This document shows, piece by piece, positions 18,917-27,983 of a stretch of DNA of 64,000 bases. The stretch is from the NCBI GenBank assembly GCA_963837005.1, contig CAWIMC010000001.1, positions 1,860,001 to 1,924,000 of the forward strand. Direction: 5' to 3'. Within the stretch, counting starts at the first letter, position 1. Every line of letters starts with the position of its first letter. The notes under the pieces are model-generated. The model was not told where the DNA came from, ran no database searches, and saw only the letters and a program-made list of their open reading frames with translations. The stretch is from CALDTK01 sp963837005 (GTDB lineage: Bacteria; Bacteroidota; Bacteroidia; Chitinophagales; Saprospiraceae). A program made the position numbers and the translations under genes.

Positions 18917-20359
18917 CTACCCGAGGGCGGCGACGCCGACCTCGAGGCGAGGAGAAGTCACGGTCGCTGCACTGGGTAGCCGGTCGGTTCGTGCGGGCTG
19001 TGGCGTAGCGCGCAAGGGCCACGTAAAGCAGAAGTTCGTCCCCTGCCCTTCGGTACTCTCAGCCCATATCTCGCCTCCTGCCGCGATCACGATCCGGCGA
19101 CACGTAGCTAGGCCAATACCGGTGCCCTCGTAGGCTCCGCGCTCGTGGAGGCGGGTGAAGAGTCCGAAGACATCTTTGAGGCGGCTGGCGGGGATGCCGA
19201 TGCCGTTATCGCTTACGCTAAAACAGGCAACCCCGTCCGTGATCTCGCAGGCGACGTGGCAGGTCGGGGCGGCGTGAGGGCGCTTAAACTTGATTCCGTT
19301 GGAGATCAGGTTTTGGAAGAGTTGCAGCACCTGCGTCGGTTGCCCGCTCACGGTGGGCAGGTCGGCGTCGAAGGTAAGGAGGCCGTTTTCGCGAGCGAAC
19401 AAGTCGCTGAGGTTACGTTGGATCGAGCGCAGCGTGTCGGCGGTATCGACGTCGACGGAGGCCGAGGGCTCGGGGCTCTCGGAGTAGCGCAGCAGGTCGT
19501 CGACCATTTGATTCATCCGAGCCGCGCCATCGGTGACGAAGTCGAGGTACTCGCCGACCTCCGCGGCGACCCCGAGTTTGTCGAGGCGTCGGCCGATCAA
19601 CTGGACGAAAGAGTTGATGTTGCGCAGGGGCTGTCGGAGGTCACTGCTGGCCGCCTGCGCGATTTGCGACTGCTCGGCGAGGGCGAGCTTGAGTTCGTCG
19701 ACCTGCTCGGCGTTGCGGGCCACGGTCTCCTGGAGCTGGGCGGAGGTCCCCTTGAGCACCTCGTGCTGGTCGGCGAGCTGGGCGGTCGTGCGTTTTAGCG
19801 AAAGCTCATTGCGGGCGAACTCCTCCTCCAGCTCGGCCATCCGCCTCCAATAGGCACGGTTGGAGCGAATAGTGAGCGAGCTCGCCACCACGAAGGAAGC
19901 CACCACGATGACGAAGACAGCCTGCGTGAACCAGGTCTCCGGTGCAATGTGACCGCCGCACAGATATATGGTGAGGATCGTGACCGCAACGTGGACGATA
20001 CCGATGATGCGGAGCATCAAAACATCGTGGTACATGAGTAGCCAGATCACCAACGAGACGAGAAAGAAGGAGATCTGTACTTCGGAGGTACCGGTGGCGA
20101 AAGCACAAACAAAACAGTGCGCCGAAGTTAAAATGAGCGTCAAGGGCTTGAGGTAGAGCCCAGTCGCCGGCCGCCAGCGGTTGCAGTACTCAGCGCTAAC
20201 ATACAGGCACGCGAAGATTGCCCCCGCGCTCCACATATTGGCCAGCCCGGAATGAAGGCCGATGACGACCATCGCCAGCGAGCACAGGAGGCCAATCGCG
20301 CAGACGATCGTAATGAGCCAGGCGGTAGTCACGTTGGCTTGTTGCGGGACTGTTGACAT
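18917..20359 (-). CDS. Membrane histidine-kinase-like protein with the phospho-acceptor His replaced by Ser
   Basis: 480 residues from the ATG at 20359. Six to seven hydrophobic helices in the first 180 residues form an integral sensor module, followed by a coiled coil (about 190-260). The dimerisation box reads AASSDLRQPLRNINSF where active kinases, including the upstream neighbour, have AASHDLKEPLRSI, so the conserved His is Ser. The ATPase domain looks intact: N box LFQNLISNGIKF, G1 DNGIGIP, F box FGLFTRLHE and G2 GTGIGLA. This suggests a pseudokinase or an ATPase that works by pairing with another kinase. It begins 11 bp after the upstream kinase gene, in one transcription unit. An interspersed element lies in the coiled-coil region. 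Confidence 0.88.
   Translation of the reverse strand: MSTVPQQANVTTAWLITIVCAIGLLCSLAMVVIGLHSGLANMWSAGAIFACLYVSAEYCNRWRPATGLYLKPLTLILTSAHCFVCAFATGTSEVQISFFLVSLVIWLLMYHDVLMLRIIGIVHVAVTILTIYLCGGHIAPETWFTQAVFVIVVASFVVASSLTIRSNRAYWRRMAELEEEFARNELSLKRTTAQLADQHEVLKGTSAQLQETVARNAEQVDELKLALAEQSQIAQAASSDLRQPLRNINSFVQLIGRRLDKLGVAAEVGEYLDFVTDGAARMNQMVDDLLRYSESPEPSASVDVDTADTLRSIQRNLSDLFARENGLLTFDADLPTVSGQPTQVLQLFQNLISNGIKFKRPHAAPTCHVACEITDGVACFSVSDNGIGIPASRLKDVFGLFTRLHERGAYEGTGIGLATCRRIVIAAGGEIWAESTEGQGTNFCFTWPLRATPQPARTDRLPSAATVTSPRLEVGVAALG
19792..19806 (+). repeat. GNAA mini-hairpin element, AGC-GAAA-GCT
   Basis: GTTTTAGCGAAAGCT, antisense in the pseudokinase gene. Both outer stem bases differ from consensus and remain paired. 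A weaker copy (inner pairs kept) is at 19210-19224. Confidence 0.85.
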
Positions 20360-20370
20360 AGGTGGAGGCA

Positions 20371-21780
20371 CTAGTCGGTAGCGCGTTGCGGAAACTGGAG
20401 GTGAAACATCGTGCCCGGGCCTTCGGGGGGGGAGATGACCTGGATGCGGATGTCGTTGGCATGAGCGAGCTTGCGGGCTAGCGACAGGCCAATCCCGGCC
20501 CCGGCGTAGTCGTCGACGAGGTTGAGGCGCTGAAACAGGAGAAAGACCTTGTCGTGAAATGCGGGGTCGATCCCGATACCATAGTCGCGTACGTAAAGGC
20601 AATCGTGCGGACGAAGGGGGCAGGGGCCAATCTCAACGCGGGGGGCCTCCCCGGGGAGGGTAAACTTGAGGGCATTGTCGAGTACATGGCAGAAGATCTC
20701 CTGCGCTGCGCGCTTGCTACAGAATGCGGACGCGAGCGGCCCGATGACCTCGACGCTACCGCCGGTCGCCTGGAGTCGTTGGCGCTGCTCGATTTTGGCG
20801 CGGAGAACGAGCCGGTTAAGGTCAACTTCCTCCGCGGGAGTCTCGTCGCGATTGGCGCGGCTGTACGCCAGTAGGCCATCGAGGAGTTGCGTCATCCCCG
20901 TCGAGGCTCCGAGCACGAACTCGAAGTACTCCCCGAGGCTCTCGTCCTCGTGATGGCTGACCTTCCGACGGATGAGTTGGATAAAACCGGAGATCGACCG
21001 TAAGGGCTCCTTTAGGTCGTGACTCGCGGCGTAGACGAACTGCTCGAGCTGCTCCTTGCTGGCCCTTAACTGGCGCTGGACACGTTCGCCCTTGGCGAGT
21101 TCGTCGGAGAGGGCGTCGTTGGCGGCGCGAAACTTCTCGGACTGTCGGCCGAGGTGTCGTAGGTCTTCGTGAAGTTGCGCGCTGCGAGCACCAATCGCGT
21201 CGACGTAAAGGCGGGATTTGAGTCTGAACTTGCGGTTGATTTTAAGGAGGTCGTCGCAGATCCAGTAGCACGCCGCCATGCCGAGCACCGTGAAGAACGT
21301 CGTCTCGTAGGGGACGTCTACGCCAGCACCTACGACGTACGCATCTAAGAAGCCCATACTAGCCAGGTAAGCCGTCACCACACAAAGCACACACAAAGCG
21401 TAGCGCGGGAGGTCTGAACTAAAGCACGCGAGGCACGCGAGGATGAGGACAGTGTACAGGAGGTGGACGTTGGCGTCGCCCCCATAGCGGATCGTGCCCA
21501 CGGTAAGCCCTACGTAGGCCGTCCAAATGGCGAGCGCACGGCCGAGCCGGAAGATATCGTAGGACAGCAGCGCCCAGGAGGCGCCAAATCCGCACAACAT
21601 CAAAGCCGGAATAGCGATACCATCGGGGTCGACGGGGGTGACGTAGGCGGCGTAGAGGATGCTGCACAGCAAGCCCGATTGGTTCATCGCCCAGGTGCTT
21701 GCCCGCGTGCGACTCTGTTCGGCCTCGACGTATTGCGCATGCCGCTGCTGGTGAACCAAAACATCCATATTATTTTCCAT
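20371..21780 (-). CDS. Membrane sensor histidine kinase
   Basis: 469 residues, ATG at 21780. A polar N-terminus (about 40 residues), then about six transmembrane helices (42-185) forming a membrane sensor with no obvious periplasmic domain, then a coiled coil (about 200-250). The kinase core has an intact H box YAASHDLKEPLRSISGF, N box HVLDNALKF, G1 RDYGIGID, F box FLLFQRL and G2 GAGIGLSLARKL, ending with MFHLQFP. It autophosphorylates on the His and passes the phosphate to a response regulator; no regulator gene is present here, so it is an orphan. It is the first gene of a two-gene unit with the His-less kinase and very likely works with it. Confidence 0.92.
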   Translation of the reverse strand: MENNMDVLVHQQRHAQYVEAEQSRTRASTWAMNQSGLLCSILYAAYVTPVDPDGIAIPALMLCGFGASWALLSYDIFRLGRALAIWTAYVGLTVGTIRYGGDANVHLLYTVLILACLACFSSDLPRYALCVLCVVTAYLASMGFLDAYVVGAGVDVPYETTFFTVLGMAACYWICDDLLKINRKFRLKSRLYVDAIGARSAQLHEDLRHLGRQSEKFRAANDALSDELAKGERVQRQLRASKEQLEQFVYAASHDLKEPLRSISGFIQLIRRKVSHHEDESLGEYFEFVLGASTGMTQLLDGLLAYSRANRDETPAEEVDLNRLVLRAKIEQRQRLQATGGSVEVIGPLASAFCSKRAAQEIFCHVLDNALKFTLPGEAPRVEIGPCPLRPHDCLYVRDYGIGIDPAFHDKVFLLFQRLNLVDDYAGAGIGLSLARKLAHANDIRIQVISPPEGPGTMFHLQFPQRATD

Positions 21781-21912
21781 GGAATCACGCGGGACGGGCG
21801 ACCATAGAGTGACTACTTACTGCTGATTTTATGCCAGTTTCCGAATTGCATACCGCTCCCTACCCTGCGGTGGCGACAACCGGGAGCGGTGCGTGGCCGT
21901 TATGGCGTCGAT

Positions 21913-22230
21913 ATGTTTCATACGCCCAGCAATAAGATTCCCGTCATGGTGACGCTCGATCTGCCGGCCGACTGGCCGCAGGCCCTTGCGGAGGCGATCC
22001 CGGCGCAGCGTCGGCTCGTCAACCGACTTCTCGCCGAGGGCAGCATCCAGAGTTACAGCGTCTCCGCAGATCGCCGCAAAGTGTGGCTCGTGCTCGTTGT
22101 AGAAGATACCCCTTACGCGGTAGATGAGGTAATGCGCGAGTTTCCCGTCATCGAATTCGCGGAGTATGACTGGCAGCCGCTGCTCTTTACCAACGATTCG
22201 TCGTCGGTCATGCACTATAGCCTCAACTAA
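21913..22230 (+). CDS. Small muconolactone-isomerase-like (MIase) domain protein
   Basis: 105 residues from the ATG at 21913 (MFHTPSNKIPVMVTLDLP); a GTG 24 bp upstream is less likely. The pattern of two beta-alpha-beta units with QRRLVNRLLAEGSIQSYSVS, RKVWLVLVVED and FPVIEFAEYDWQPLLF resembles the muconolactone delta-isomerase/YCII-like dimeric ferredoxin fold, where short proteins of unknown role in Bacteroidota share the same RxLVxxLLxxGxIxSY core. No aromatic-ring degradation genes flank it, so an isomerase activity should not be assumed. Cytoplasmic, no signal. It is divergent from the kinase pair and precedes two secreted-protein genes. Confidence 0.65.
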   Translation: MFHTPSNKIPVMVTLDLPADWPQALAEAIPAQRRLVNRLLAEGSIQSYSVSADRRKVWLVLVVEDTPYAVDEVMREFPVIEFAEYDWQPLLFTNDSSSVMHYSLN

Positions 22231-22275
22231 GCAAGCCGCCTTCAGTCCTACCTTGACCGATCAGTCCCGAGGCCT

Positions 22276-24378
22276 TTGCAAACTACCTTCCCCACCGGAG
22301 CCACCCGCCTGCTCGTTGCGCTCCTGCTCGCGTGCGTCGCGGGTCGCCTCACCGCTCAAGACTCGGCCTTCGTGGCCTGCGCCGGGACCCGCGTCACCCT
22401 AGAAGCCCCCGACGGCTACGACTACGCCTGGACACCGCGGACAGGGCTCTCCTCCGCCATCCGGCAGTCCGCGAGTTTTACCGCGAGCGCCAACATCACC
22501 TACGAAGTTGGCTTCCGGCGCACCATCGGCAACGAACTCGTGCGTAACGGGGACTTCGAGCGCGGCAACGTCGACTTCACCACCGACTATCGCTACGTAC
22601 CCAGTGGCACCTTCGACCGTGGGACCTACGCCGTCCTCTCGGACCCGACACGCTTCAACCAGGGCTTCTCGCGATGCTTGGACTCCGAAACGGCCGGCGG
22701 GCAAATGCTCGTCGCCGACGGCAGCGAGATCGCCGGCATGAAGGTCTGGTGCCAGTCGGTGCCCGTCGAGCGTGGCAAGCAGTACGCCTTCCGCATCTTT
22801 TTGACGTCTCTGGTCAGCTTCAACCCGCCTAGTCTCCTATTTACGATCAATGGTCGTCGGCTCGGCGCGGCCCAGGCCAGCATTAGCGTCTGCGAGTGGC
22901 AACAGTTTTACACCACGTGGGAGGCCCCCGATGTCGCCACCGCCGAAATCTGCGTCGTCAACAACAACACCATCGCCCAGGGCAACGACTTCGCCCTCGA
23001 CCGCATTTCCTTCGTCGAGATCTCCGATACCATCCGCCGCCGCTATACCGTCACCGTAGCGCAGGCCGCTCGAGACACGCTCGATATATCGCTGTGCCCC
23101 GGGGAGCGCTACCGCGACAACAATCTCGATCTCGCTCCCGGAGAGAGCGGCTCCACCGTCCTGCGGACCTCCCTGGGTTGCGATTCGACAGTCCACGTGT
23201 TCACGACCCTGCGCCAACCGATCTTCGTGTCCGAGCGAGCCGACACGCTGTGCCCCGGGGATGTCTTCCCCTTTCAGGGCCAAGCCTTGCGTCGCGATAC
23301 GACCATCTGCCGAGAGGGTACCACGCAGTTCGGCTGCGACAGCACCTACTGCCTGACGGTGAAGTTCTTCGACGAGACAGCCTTAGACGTAACTATTCGC
23401 CCCCCGAGTTGCGTCGGCGACAGCGATGCCAGCCTCACGTTGGACGTTGTTGCGGGTCGCCCGCCCTTCACTATTCAGTGGGAAGACGGGAGCACGGGTA
23501 CGGTTCGGACCGGTCTACCGGAGGGCGACTACACCGTCGAGGTCACCGACCGGCTCGGGTGCACGGCCCGTCGGACGGTACGAATCTCGGATCCTCCAGC
23601 GATCGATGTCGCGGGCTTGTCGACCGTCGACGCCCAGTGTTTTGCAGAGCCTAGCGGGTCGGTGACCGCCACGCCCACCGGCGGCACCGGCCTCCTGACG
23701 CTCACGGTGCGCGACAGCGTCCGGCTGTTTGATGCGCGCTTCCTCGCCGCTGGAGCCTACCGCCTACGGGCCAGCGACTCACTAGGATGTTTTGCCGAAA
23801 GGCCCTTCGTCATCGACTCGCCGCCGCCCGTGGTTCTAGACCTCCGCGGAGACACACTCCTGCGCCTCGGGCAGACGGCCTCCTACCGCCTCAACATCGC
23901 GGGCGACAGTGTCTTTACGCGCTGGGACTTCGACCTCACATCAATCGACAGCCTCGTGCGCAACAACGCCGTGAGTTTCGTGCCCGCAGGCAGCGGTACG
24001 GTACGGGTGGTGGGTACGGACCGCAACGGTTGCAGTACCGAGTCGAGCTTGGCTCTGCGGGTCAAGAGCGGTGAGCGAACGTACTTCCCGACGGCCTTTT
24101 CGCCGAATGCCGATGGCATCAATGATCGCTTCGGCCCGGTGCTCGACCCGGCGATCGCAGAGATGCGATCTTTCCAGGTGTATGACCGCTGGGGCGGCCT
24201 CGTCTTTTCGGCAGTGGGCTGCACCCTGGGTGACTTTGCTTCGGTGTGTAGCTGGGACGGTCAGGCCATCGGGCGCGGTAAGGCCTTCGACCCGGGTGTC
24301 TATGTGTATGTGGCGCGTCTACGGCTGATCGATGGACGCGAGATTGAGCAAAGTGGCGACTTTGTGCTCGTTCGGTGA
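22276..24378 (+). CDS. T9SS type-B cargo: gliding-motility-associated C-terminal domain protein, SprB-like repeat
   Basis: 700 residues starting at the TTG at 22276, which is followed at once by a signal peptide (MQTTFPTGATRLLVALLLAC, cleavage near LTAQD); no ATG fits. Next: a short immunoglobulin-like stretch, a CBM-like jelly roll (about 75-250: NELVRNGDFERGNVDF, DRISFVEI), Cys-rich spacers (LCPGERYRDN, CPGDVFPFQG), an SprB-type repeat (about 370-440: PPFTIQWEDGSTGTVRTGLP), and the type-B sorting domain (YFPTAFSPNADGINDRFGP, VYDRWGGLVF, DPGVYVYVARL). It should be exported by the type IX system and attached to the cell surface. It is paralogous to the next gene. A hairpin element encodes CFAERP. 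Confidence 0.9.
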   Translation: MQTTFPTGATRLLVALLLACVAGRLTAQDSAFVACAGTRVTLEAPDGYDYAWTPRTGLSSAIRQSASFTASANITYEVGFRRTIGNELVRNGDFERGNVDFTTDYRYVPSGTFDRGTYAVLSDPTRFNQGFSRCLDSETAGGQMLVADGSEIAGMKVWCQSVPVERGKQYAFRIFLTSLVSFNPPSLLFTINGRRLGAAQASISVCEWQQFYTTWEAPDVATAEICVVNNNTIAQGNDFALDRISFVEISDTIRRRYTVTVAQAARDTLDISLCPGERYRDNNLDLAPGESGSTVLRTSLGCDSTVHVFTTLRQPIFVSERADTLCPGDVFPFQGQALRRDTTICREGTTQFGCDSTYCLTVKFFDETALDVTIRPPSCVGDSDASLTLDVVAGRPPFTIQWEDGSTGTVRTGLPEGDYTVEVTDRLGCTARRTVRISDPPAIDVAGLSTVDAQCFAEPSGSVTATPTGGTGLLTLTVRDSVRLFDARFLAAGAYRLRASDSLGCFAERPFVIDSPPPVVLDLRGDTLLRLGQTASYRLNIAGDSVFTRWDFDLTSIDSLVRNNAVSFVPAGSGTVRVVGTDRNGCSTESSLALRVKSGERTYFPTAFSPNADGINDRFGPVLDPAIAEMRSFQVYDRWGGLVFSAVGCTLGDFASVCSWDGQAIGRGKAFDPGVYVYVARLRLIDGREIEQSGDFVLVR
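23789..23803 (+). repeat. GNAA mini-hairpin element, GCC-GAAA-GGC
   Basis: GTTTTGCCGAAAGGC, sense orientation in the T9SS cargo gene, read as CFAERP. Confidence 0.88.
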
Positions 24379-24425
24379 GGGGTGGCGACCAACATCCTCA
24401 CTAGACGTTTGTAAGTTCACAGATT

Positions 24426-26429
24426 ATGCCCCGTATTTGTCTGCGGTCTCTTCTCAGGTGGATCGACCGTGTGGCGGGCGTCTTGCTCCTGATCAGCATG
24501 GCTTGGCTACCGCCGGCCTCGTCGCAGGGCGTCCGCACCGCCTACACGCAGCTCAGCGCCTGCGTAGGTGACACCGTGCGCCTCGAGGGCTCGAGCTACT
24601 ACATTACTTACGACTGGAAGCCCAATCAGTTTGGCAGGCGCGACGGCCGGCTCTTTTCGTTCGTGGCGCAAAAGGACCAGTTCATCATTCTGGCGAGCGA
24701 ACCCCCGATAGGGCCTAACCTGATCCGCAACTACAACCTCAGCGAGGGCTTCGTCGACTTTGCCTCCGACTACCGAGAGACGATCCCGTCGACTGGCGAA
24801 CCCGGCCAGCTCGCCGTCCTCGCCGACCTCCGCGACTTCGAACCGACGTGGCGCGACTGCCCCGACGTGACCCGCGATGGCGGACCAGACCTGATGCTCG
24901 TGGCCCGCGGCAATGGCGACCCGACGAGCGCCATCTACCGCAGTCGGGTTAGCTTCGAGAAGGACAGCTTCTACGTGCTTACTTTCCTGGCGACGACCAC
25001 CGGCGTGGGCGGCACCCCCGGGGGAGGTACGCTGGGGGCACGCATAGGCGGCACTCCTCTACAGCCAGTGCTCCGGATGCCGGAGTTCAACTGTAGCTGG
25101 CGCCAGTACAATGCCGTCTACCAAGCCCCTCGCGCCGGAGACTTCGACTTCGAGATCGTCGATCGGGCCGCGCGGGCGGGGTTCGGCTACGCCATCGACG
25201 GGGTCCTCGTCTCGAAGGTCGAGCCCGCGCGCGTCGATACCTTCGACGTGCGGGTGTCCAAACTCGATACGGCGTTCGCGATGACCGTCGACGTCTGTGC
25301 GGGGGAGATATTTCAAGGCCAGTATTTTGCCGCTCGCACCGACAGTACCGTATGCACTCGGATCACGCGCAGCGGACAGTGCGACAGCGTGTTTTGCGAA
25401 AGCGTCCGCTTTGCTGTGGCCCCGAACATTGCACGCGCATCCACGCCCCCTACTTGCGCCGGTGGATCGACCGGGAGCTTAAGGCTACAGGTCGGCAGTC
25501 CAAGCCGACCCTATACGATTACTTGGGAGGACTCCGATGTCAATGGCCCCGTGCGGGAAGGCTTGCGGGCAGGGACCTACGTTGCGCGTCTACTTTCGCC
25601 CGAAGGCTGCACTCGTCGGGAGGAGTTCGTGCTTGCCGACCCCGCACCGCTTAGGTGGGCCGACGTCGGTTTCGCCGCGGACGATTGTCCGGATACTGGC
25701 CCGAGTGGACTTCGCGTGTCGGCCAGTGGAGGGCAGGGGCGGGTGTCGTACAGCTATCGCCAAAACGAGCAAGCCGTAGATCGAACGGCGCTGGTCGCTG
25801 GCGAAACAGTTGCGATTACGGCCTTAGACTCGGTGGGCTGCAGGGCCGACACGACGCTCGTCGTACCACCGGTCTCGATGCTGGATGTCCTGCGCATCGA
25901 GGTAAGCGGGGATACGCTGGGGCAGGCGGGGCTGCTGAGTTGGGCGGGCGGCCCACCCGAGGTGAGCACCGCGTCGTGGTCTCTGGACGGCATGCAGATT
26001 GGCCGCGGGAGCACGCTGCCTCGACCGTCCATGCCGGGCACGGTGCGGCTCGAGGTCGTGGCTGGTTCCGGGTGCTCTTGGTTTGCGGAGCGCCGGTATG
26101 GCGCTTCCCACGAGGAGGTTCTCTACTTCCCAAATGCATTTAGTCCCAACGGCGATGAGGTCAACGACATCTTCTGGATAGTCGACCGCCCCGATGTCGA
26201 GCGCGTAGAGCGCTTCGAGGTTTACGACCGCTGGGGCGGGCTACTCTTCAGGCGGGTCGACTGCCCCCCTTCAACGATGGGAGGAGCACGACCGACCTGC
26301 GGCTGGACGGGCCTCGCCTACGACAGCACGCTCGAGACCGACACCGGCGTCTATGTGTACTATGCCGAGCTACGCCTTACTGACCGAGCGCTAGTGTCCA
26401 CATCGGGCGTGGTGCAGCTCTTTCGCTAA
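24426..26429 (+). CDS. T9SS type-B cargo protein, paralogue of the preceding gene
   Basis: 667 residues from the ATG at 24426, 47 bp after its paralogue. A signal peptide (VAGVLLLISMAWLPPASSQG) is followed by the same order of parts: an N-terminal beta region starting with a Cys motif (LSACVGDTVRLEGSSYY), a jelly roll (NLIRNYNLSEGFVDFASDY, YAIDGVLVSKVEP), a Cys-rich spacer, an SprB-like repeat (PYTITWEDSDVNGPVREGLR) and the sorting domain (LYFPNAFSPNGDEVNDIFW, VYDRWGGLLF, DTGVYVYYAELRL). The pair arose by tandem duplication and has diverged widely. Likely a surface adhesin or matrix component delivered by the gliding/T9SS machinery. A degenerate hairpin element (GATA loop) is at 25752-25766. 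Confidence 0.9.
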   Translation: MPRICLRSLLRWIDRVAGVLLLISMAWLPPASSQGVRTAYTQLSACVGDTVRLEGSSYYITYDWKPNQFGRRDGRLFSFVAQKDQFIILASEPPIGPNLIRNYNLSEGFVDFASDYRETIPSTGEPGQLAVLADLRDFEPTWRDCPDVTRDGGPDLMLVARGNGDPTSAIYRSRVSFEKDSFYVLTFLATTTGVGGTPGGGTLGARIGGTPLQPVLRMPEFNCSWRQYNAVYQAPRAGDFDFEIVDRAARAGFGYAIDGVLVSKVEPARVDTFDVRVSKLDTAFAMTVDVCAGEIFQGQYFAARTDSTVCTRITRSGQCDSVFCESVRFAVAPNIARASTPPTCAGGSTGSLRLQVGSPSRPYTITWEDSDVNGPVREGLRAGTYVARLLSPEGCTRREEFVLADPAPLRWADVGFAADDCPDTGPSGLRVSASGGQGRVSYSYRQNEQAVDRTALVAGETVAITALDSVGCRADTTLVVPPVSMLDVLRIEVSGDTLGQAGLLSWAGGPPEVSTASWSLDGMQIGRGSTLPRPSMPGTVRLEVVAGSGCSWFAERRYGASHEEVLYFPNAFSPNGDEVNDIFWIVDRPDVERVERFEVYDRWGGLLFRRVDCPPSTMGGARPTCGWTGLAYDSTLETDTGVYVYYAELRLTDRALVSTSGVVQLFR

Positions 26430-26533
26430 GCCCGCGACCGTTATAGGTGGACAAAAGCGCAAGCCCAATTTGCTGATAGCTGCTAGATTGCGACACTTTA
26501 ACCTTTGATGCGATCGCCACACAGTCTTCGGGA

Positions 26534-27931
26534 ATGAGAACAGTCAGCTGGTTAGCAGCACTTGGCGCGCTACTGCTGGGGGCATGTGCCGAGTCACTCG
26601 ATGATCTCCCGGATCGAGATTGCTCGGTGACGCCTGCCCAGGTAGTCCAAGCGCGGAAGCTGCTGAAAAGTAAGGGGGACAAGCTGTGCCGGGACCTCTC
26701 GTGTGATGATACATACGTCCTTGCAGAGATTGCCGGGGCCAGCGGCTGCGAGGCAGTAACGCTTCGCGGACTCAAAGCTCCACCATCAGAAACCTCCGAA
26801 GCAGGCTTACCTCACGTTCATCTCCTCTTCGAGGCGAGCGCGAGCATGAACGCCTACCTCAGAGGTCGCACGAGCCTCAAGGACGATATCGACGACATCC
26901 TCTCGCGGCTCACGCTGGAAGGGAGCCCCGTAGCCGATAGTCTGTCCCTCTATTTCGTCGGCACCGAAGAGAGCGTCTACCGGGGGACGATGCTCGACTT
27001 CTCCCAGACCATGGAGTTGGGCAAGATGCCAAAGGTCGGCACTACGAGTTCCGACATCGCGCACTTGGTAGAGCGGGCTTTCGCCAAAACCAGTTCCACG
27101 GGTGTCGCGGTGCTCGTTTCGGACATGGTTTTTAGCCCCGGCAAAACCACTCCCGCACCAACCTACCTGAAGCGTCAACGCGTACGTATTCGAGAGATCG
27201 CGGACAGCATCGCCGGCAGCCGGACCGACTTTGCTGTCGCGCTCATAGGCGCAGAGGCAGACTTCGACGGCGTCTACTACGACTACCTCAACGCGCAGAC
27301 CGCCCACCGCGGTCGCCGACCGTACTACTATCTCGTGGCCGGGCCTCGCTCGGGCGTCACGGCCGTCGCCCAGACCATCGTCCGCGCTACCGATGGCGAG
27401 CTTGCCGCCTACGCCGGCACGAGCCTGGAGTTGCCGTACGAAGTAGTCCAGGCAGGAGCGTCCAACAAGCAAGGGAGCTACACGCTAAACCGCGATGAAA
27501 TCTCCGGCCGAGCGAAGCTCTCCGATGGCCGTGTAGCCCCGACCGGCGACTATCAAGACCAGATTGCCGTACCGGTTTACGTCAACCTGAGCAGCGTCGC
27601 GACTGGCAACATTACGGCCGCGAGCTTCTCCGTCGCGGAGCCCTCGACACTCACCATCGCCGAGGTCACCTCAGACAGGACTCGCGCAGGGTACACGCAC
27701 CGCCTCTTGCTCGTCAACGAGGGCAAAGCTTACCCCGGCTCCTGGACGGTGACCCTCCCCCGCGCTAACGGCTCCTCGATGTCCGCGCGCTACCTCGACG
27801 ACGACCGCGGCGACCCGAGCGCCTTCGAGGGAAGGACCTTTGGTTTGCAGTCTATCGTACAAGGTCTCGAAGACGCTTTCGCAGGATACGACGGTACGCC
27901 GCTCGCCCGATTCACCATCGATGTCGAGTAG
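26534..27931 (+). CDS. Lipoprotein with a vWA-like domain, first gene of the cytoskeletal/motor cluster
   Basis: 465 residues, ATG at 26534. The signal peptide MRTVSWLAALGALLLGAC ends in a textbook lipobox (LGAC, Cys18), so the protein is lipid-anchored. A short Cys-containing region follows (CSVTPAQ, CRDLSCDD). From about residue 95 to 300 there is a vWA-like Rossmann pattern: HLLFEASASMNAYLRG in the position of a MIDAS DxSxS (with Glu for Asp), SLSLYFVGTEE, TGVAVLVSDMVF and FAVALIGAEADFDGVYY. The remaining 150 residues look like an all-beta domain. It starts a run of eight same-strand genes with gaps of 86 bp or less. Likely an envelope adaptor for the machine encoded downstream. Family assignment is by pattern only. 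A hairpin element adds AFAKT. Confidence 0.75.
   Translation: MRTVSWLAALGALLLGACAESLDDLPDRDCSVTPAQVVQARKLLKSKGDKLCRDLSCDDTYVLAEIAGASGCEAVTLRGLKAPPSETSEAGLPHVHLLFEASASMNAYLRGRTSLKDDIDDILSRLTLEGSPVADSLSLYFVGTEESVYRGTMLDFSQTMELGKMPKVGTTSSDIAHLVERAFAKTSSTGVAVLVSDMVFSPGKTTPAPTYLKRQRVRIREIADSIAGSRTDFAVALIGAEADFDGVYYDYLNAQTAHRGRRPYYYLVAGPRSGVTAVAQTIVRATDGELAAYAGTSLELPYEVVQAGASNKQGSYTLNRDEISGRAKLSDGRVAPTGDYQDQIAVPVYVNLSSVATGNITAASFSVAEPSTLTIAEVTSDRTRAGYTHRLLLVNEGKAYPGSWTVTLPRANGSSMSARYLDDDRGDPSAFEGRTFGLQSIVQGLEDAFAGYDGTPLARFTIDVE
27076..27090 (-). repeat. GNAA mini-hairpin element, GGC-GAAA-GCC
   Basis: Consensus copy, antisense in the vWA-like lipoprotein gene, read as AFAKT. Confidence 0.9.
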
Positions 27932-27983
27932 CGAGCGCTGCCTACCCATCGACCTACCCCTGGCCATCTAAAACCACCGCCTC

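Noticed and set aside
25391..25404. GTTTTGCGAAAGCG (also at 37317-37330 on the minus strand) as further mini-hairpin elements
   Set aside because: Leader and GAAA are present but only a 2-bp stem can form; counted as degenerate at best and left out of the 38.
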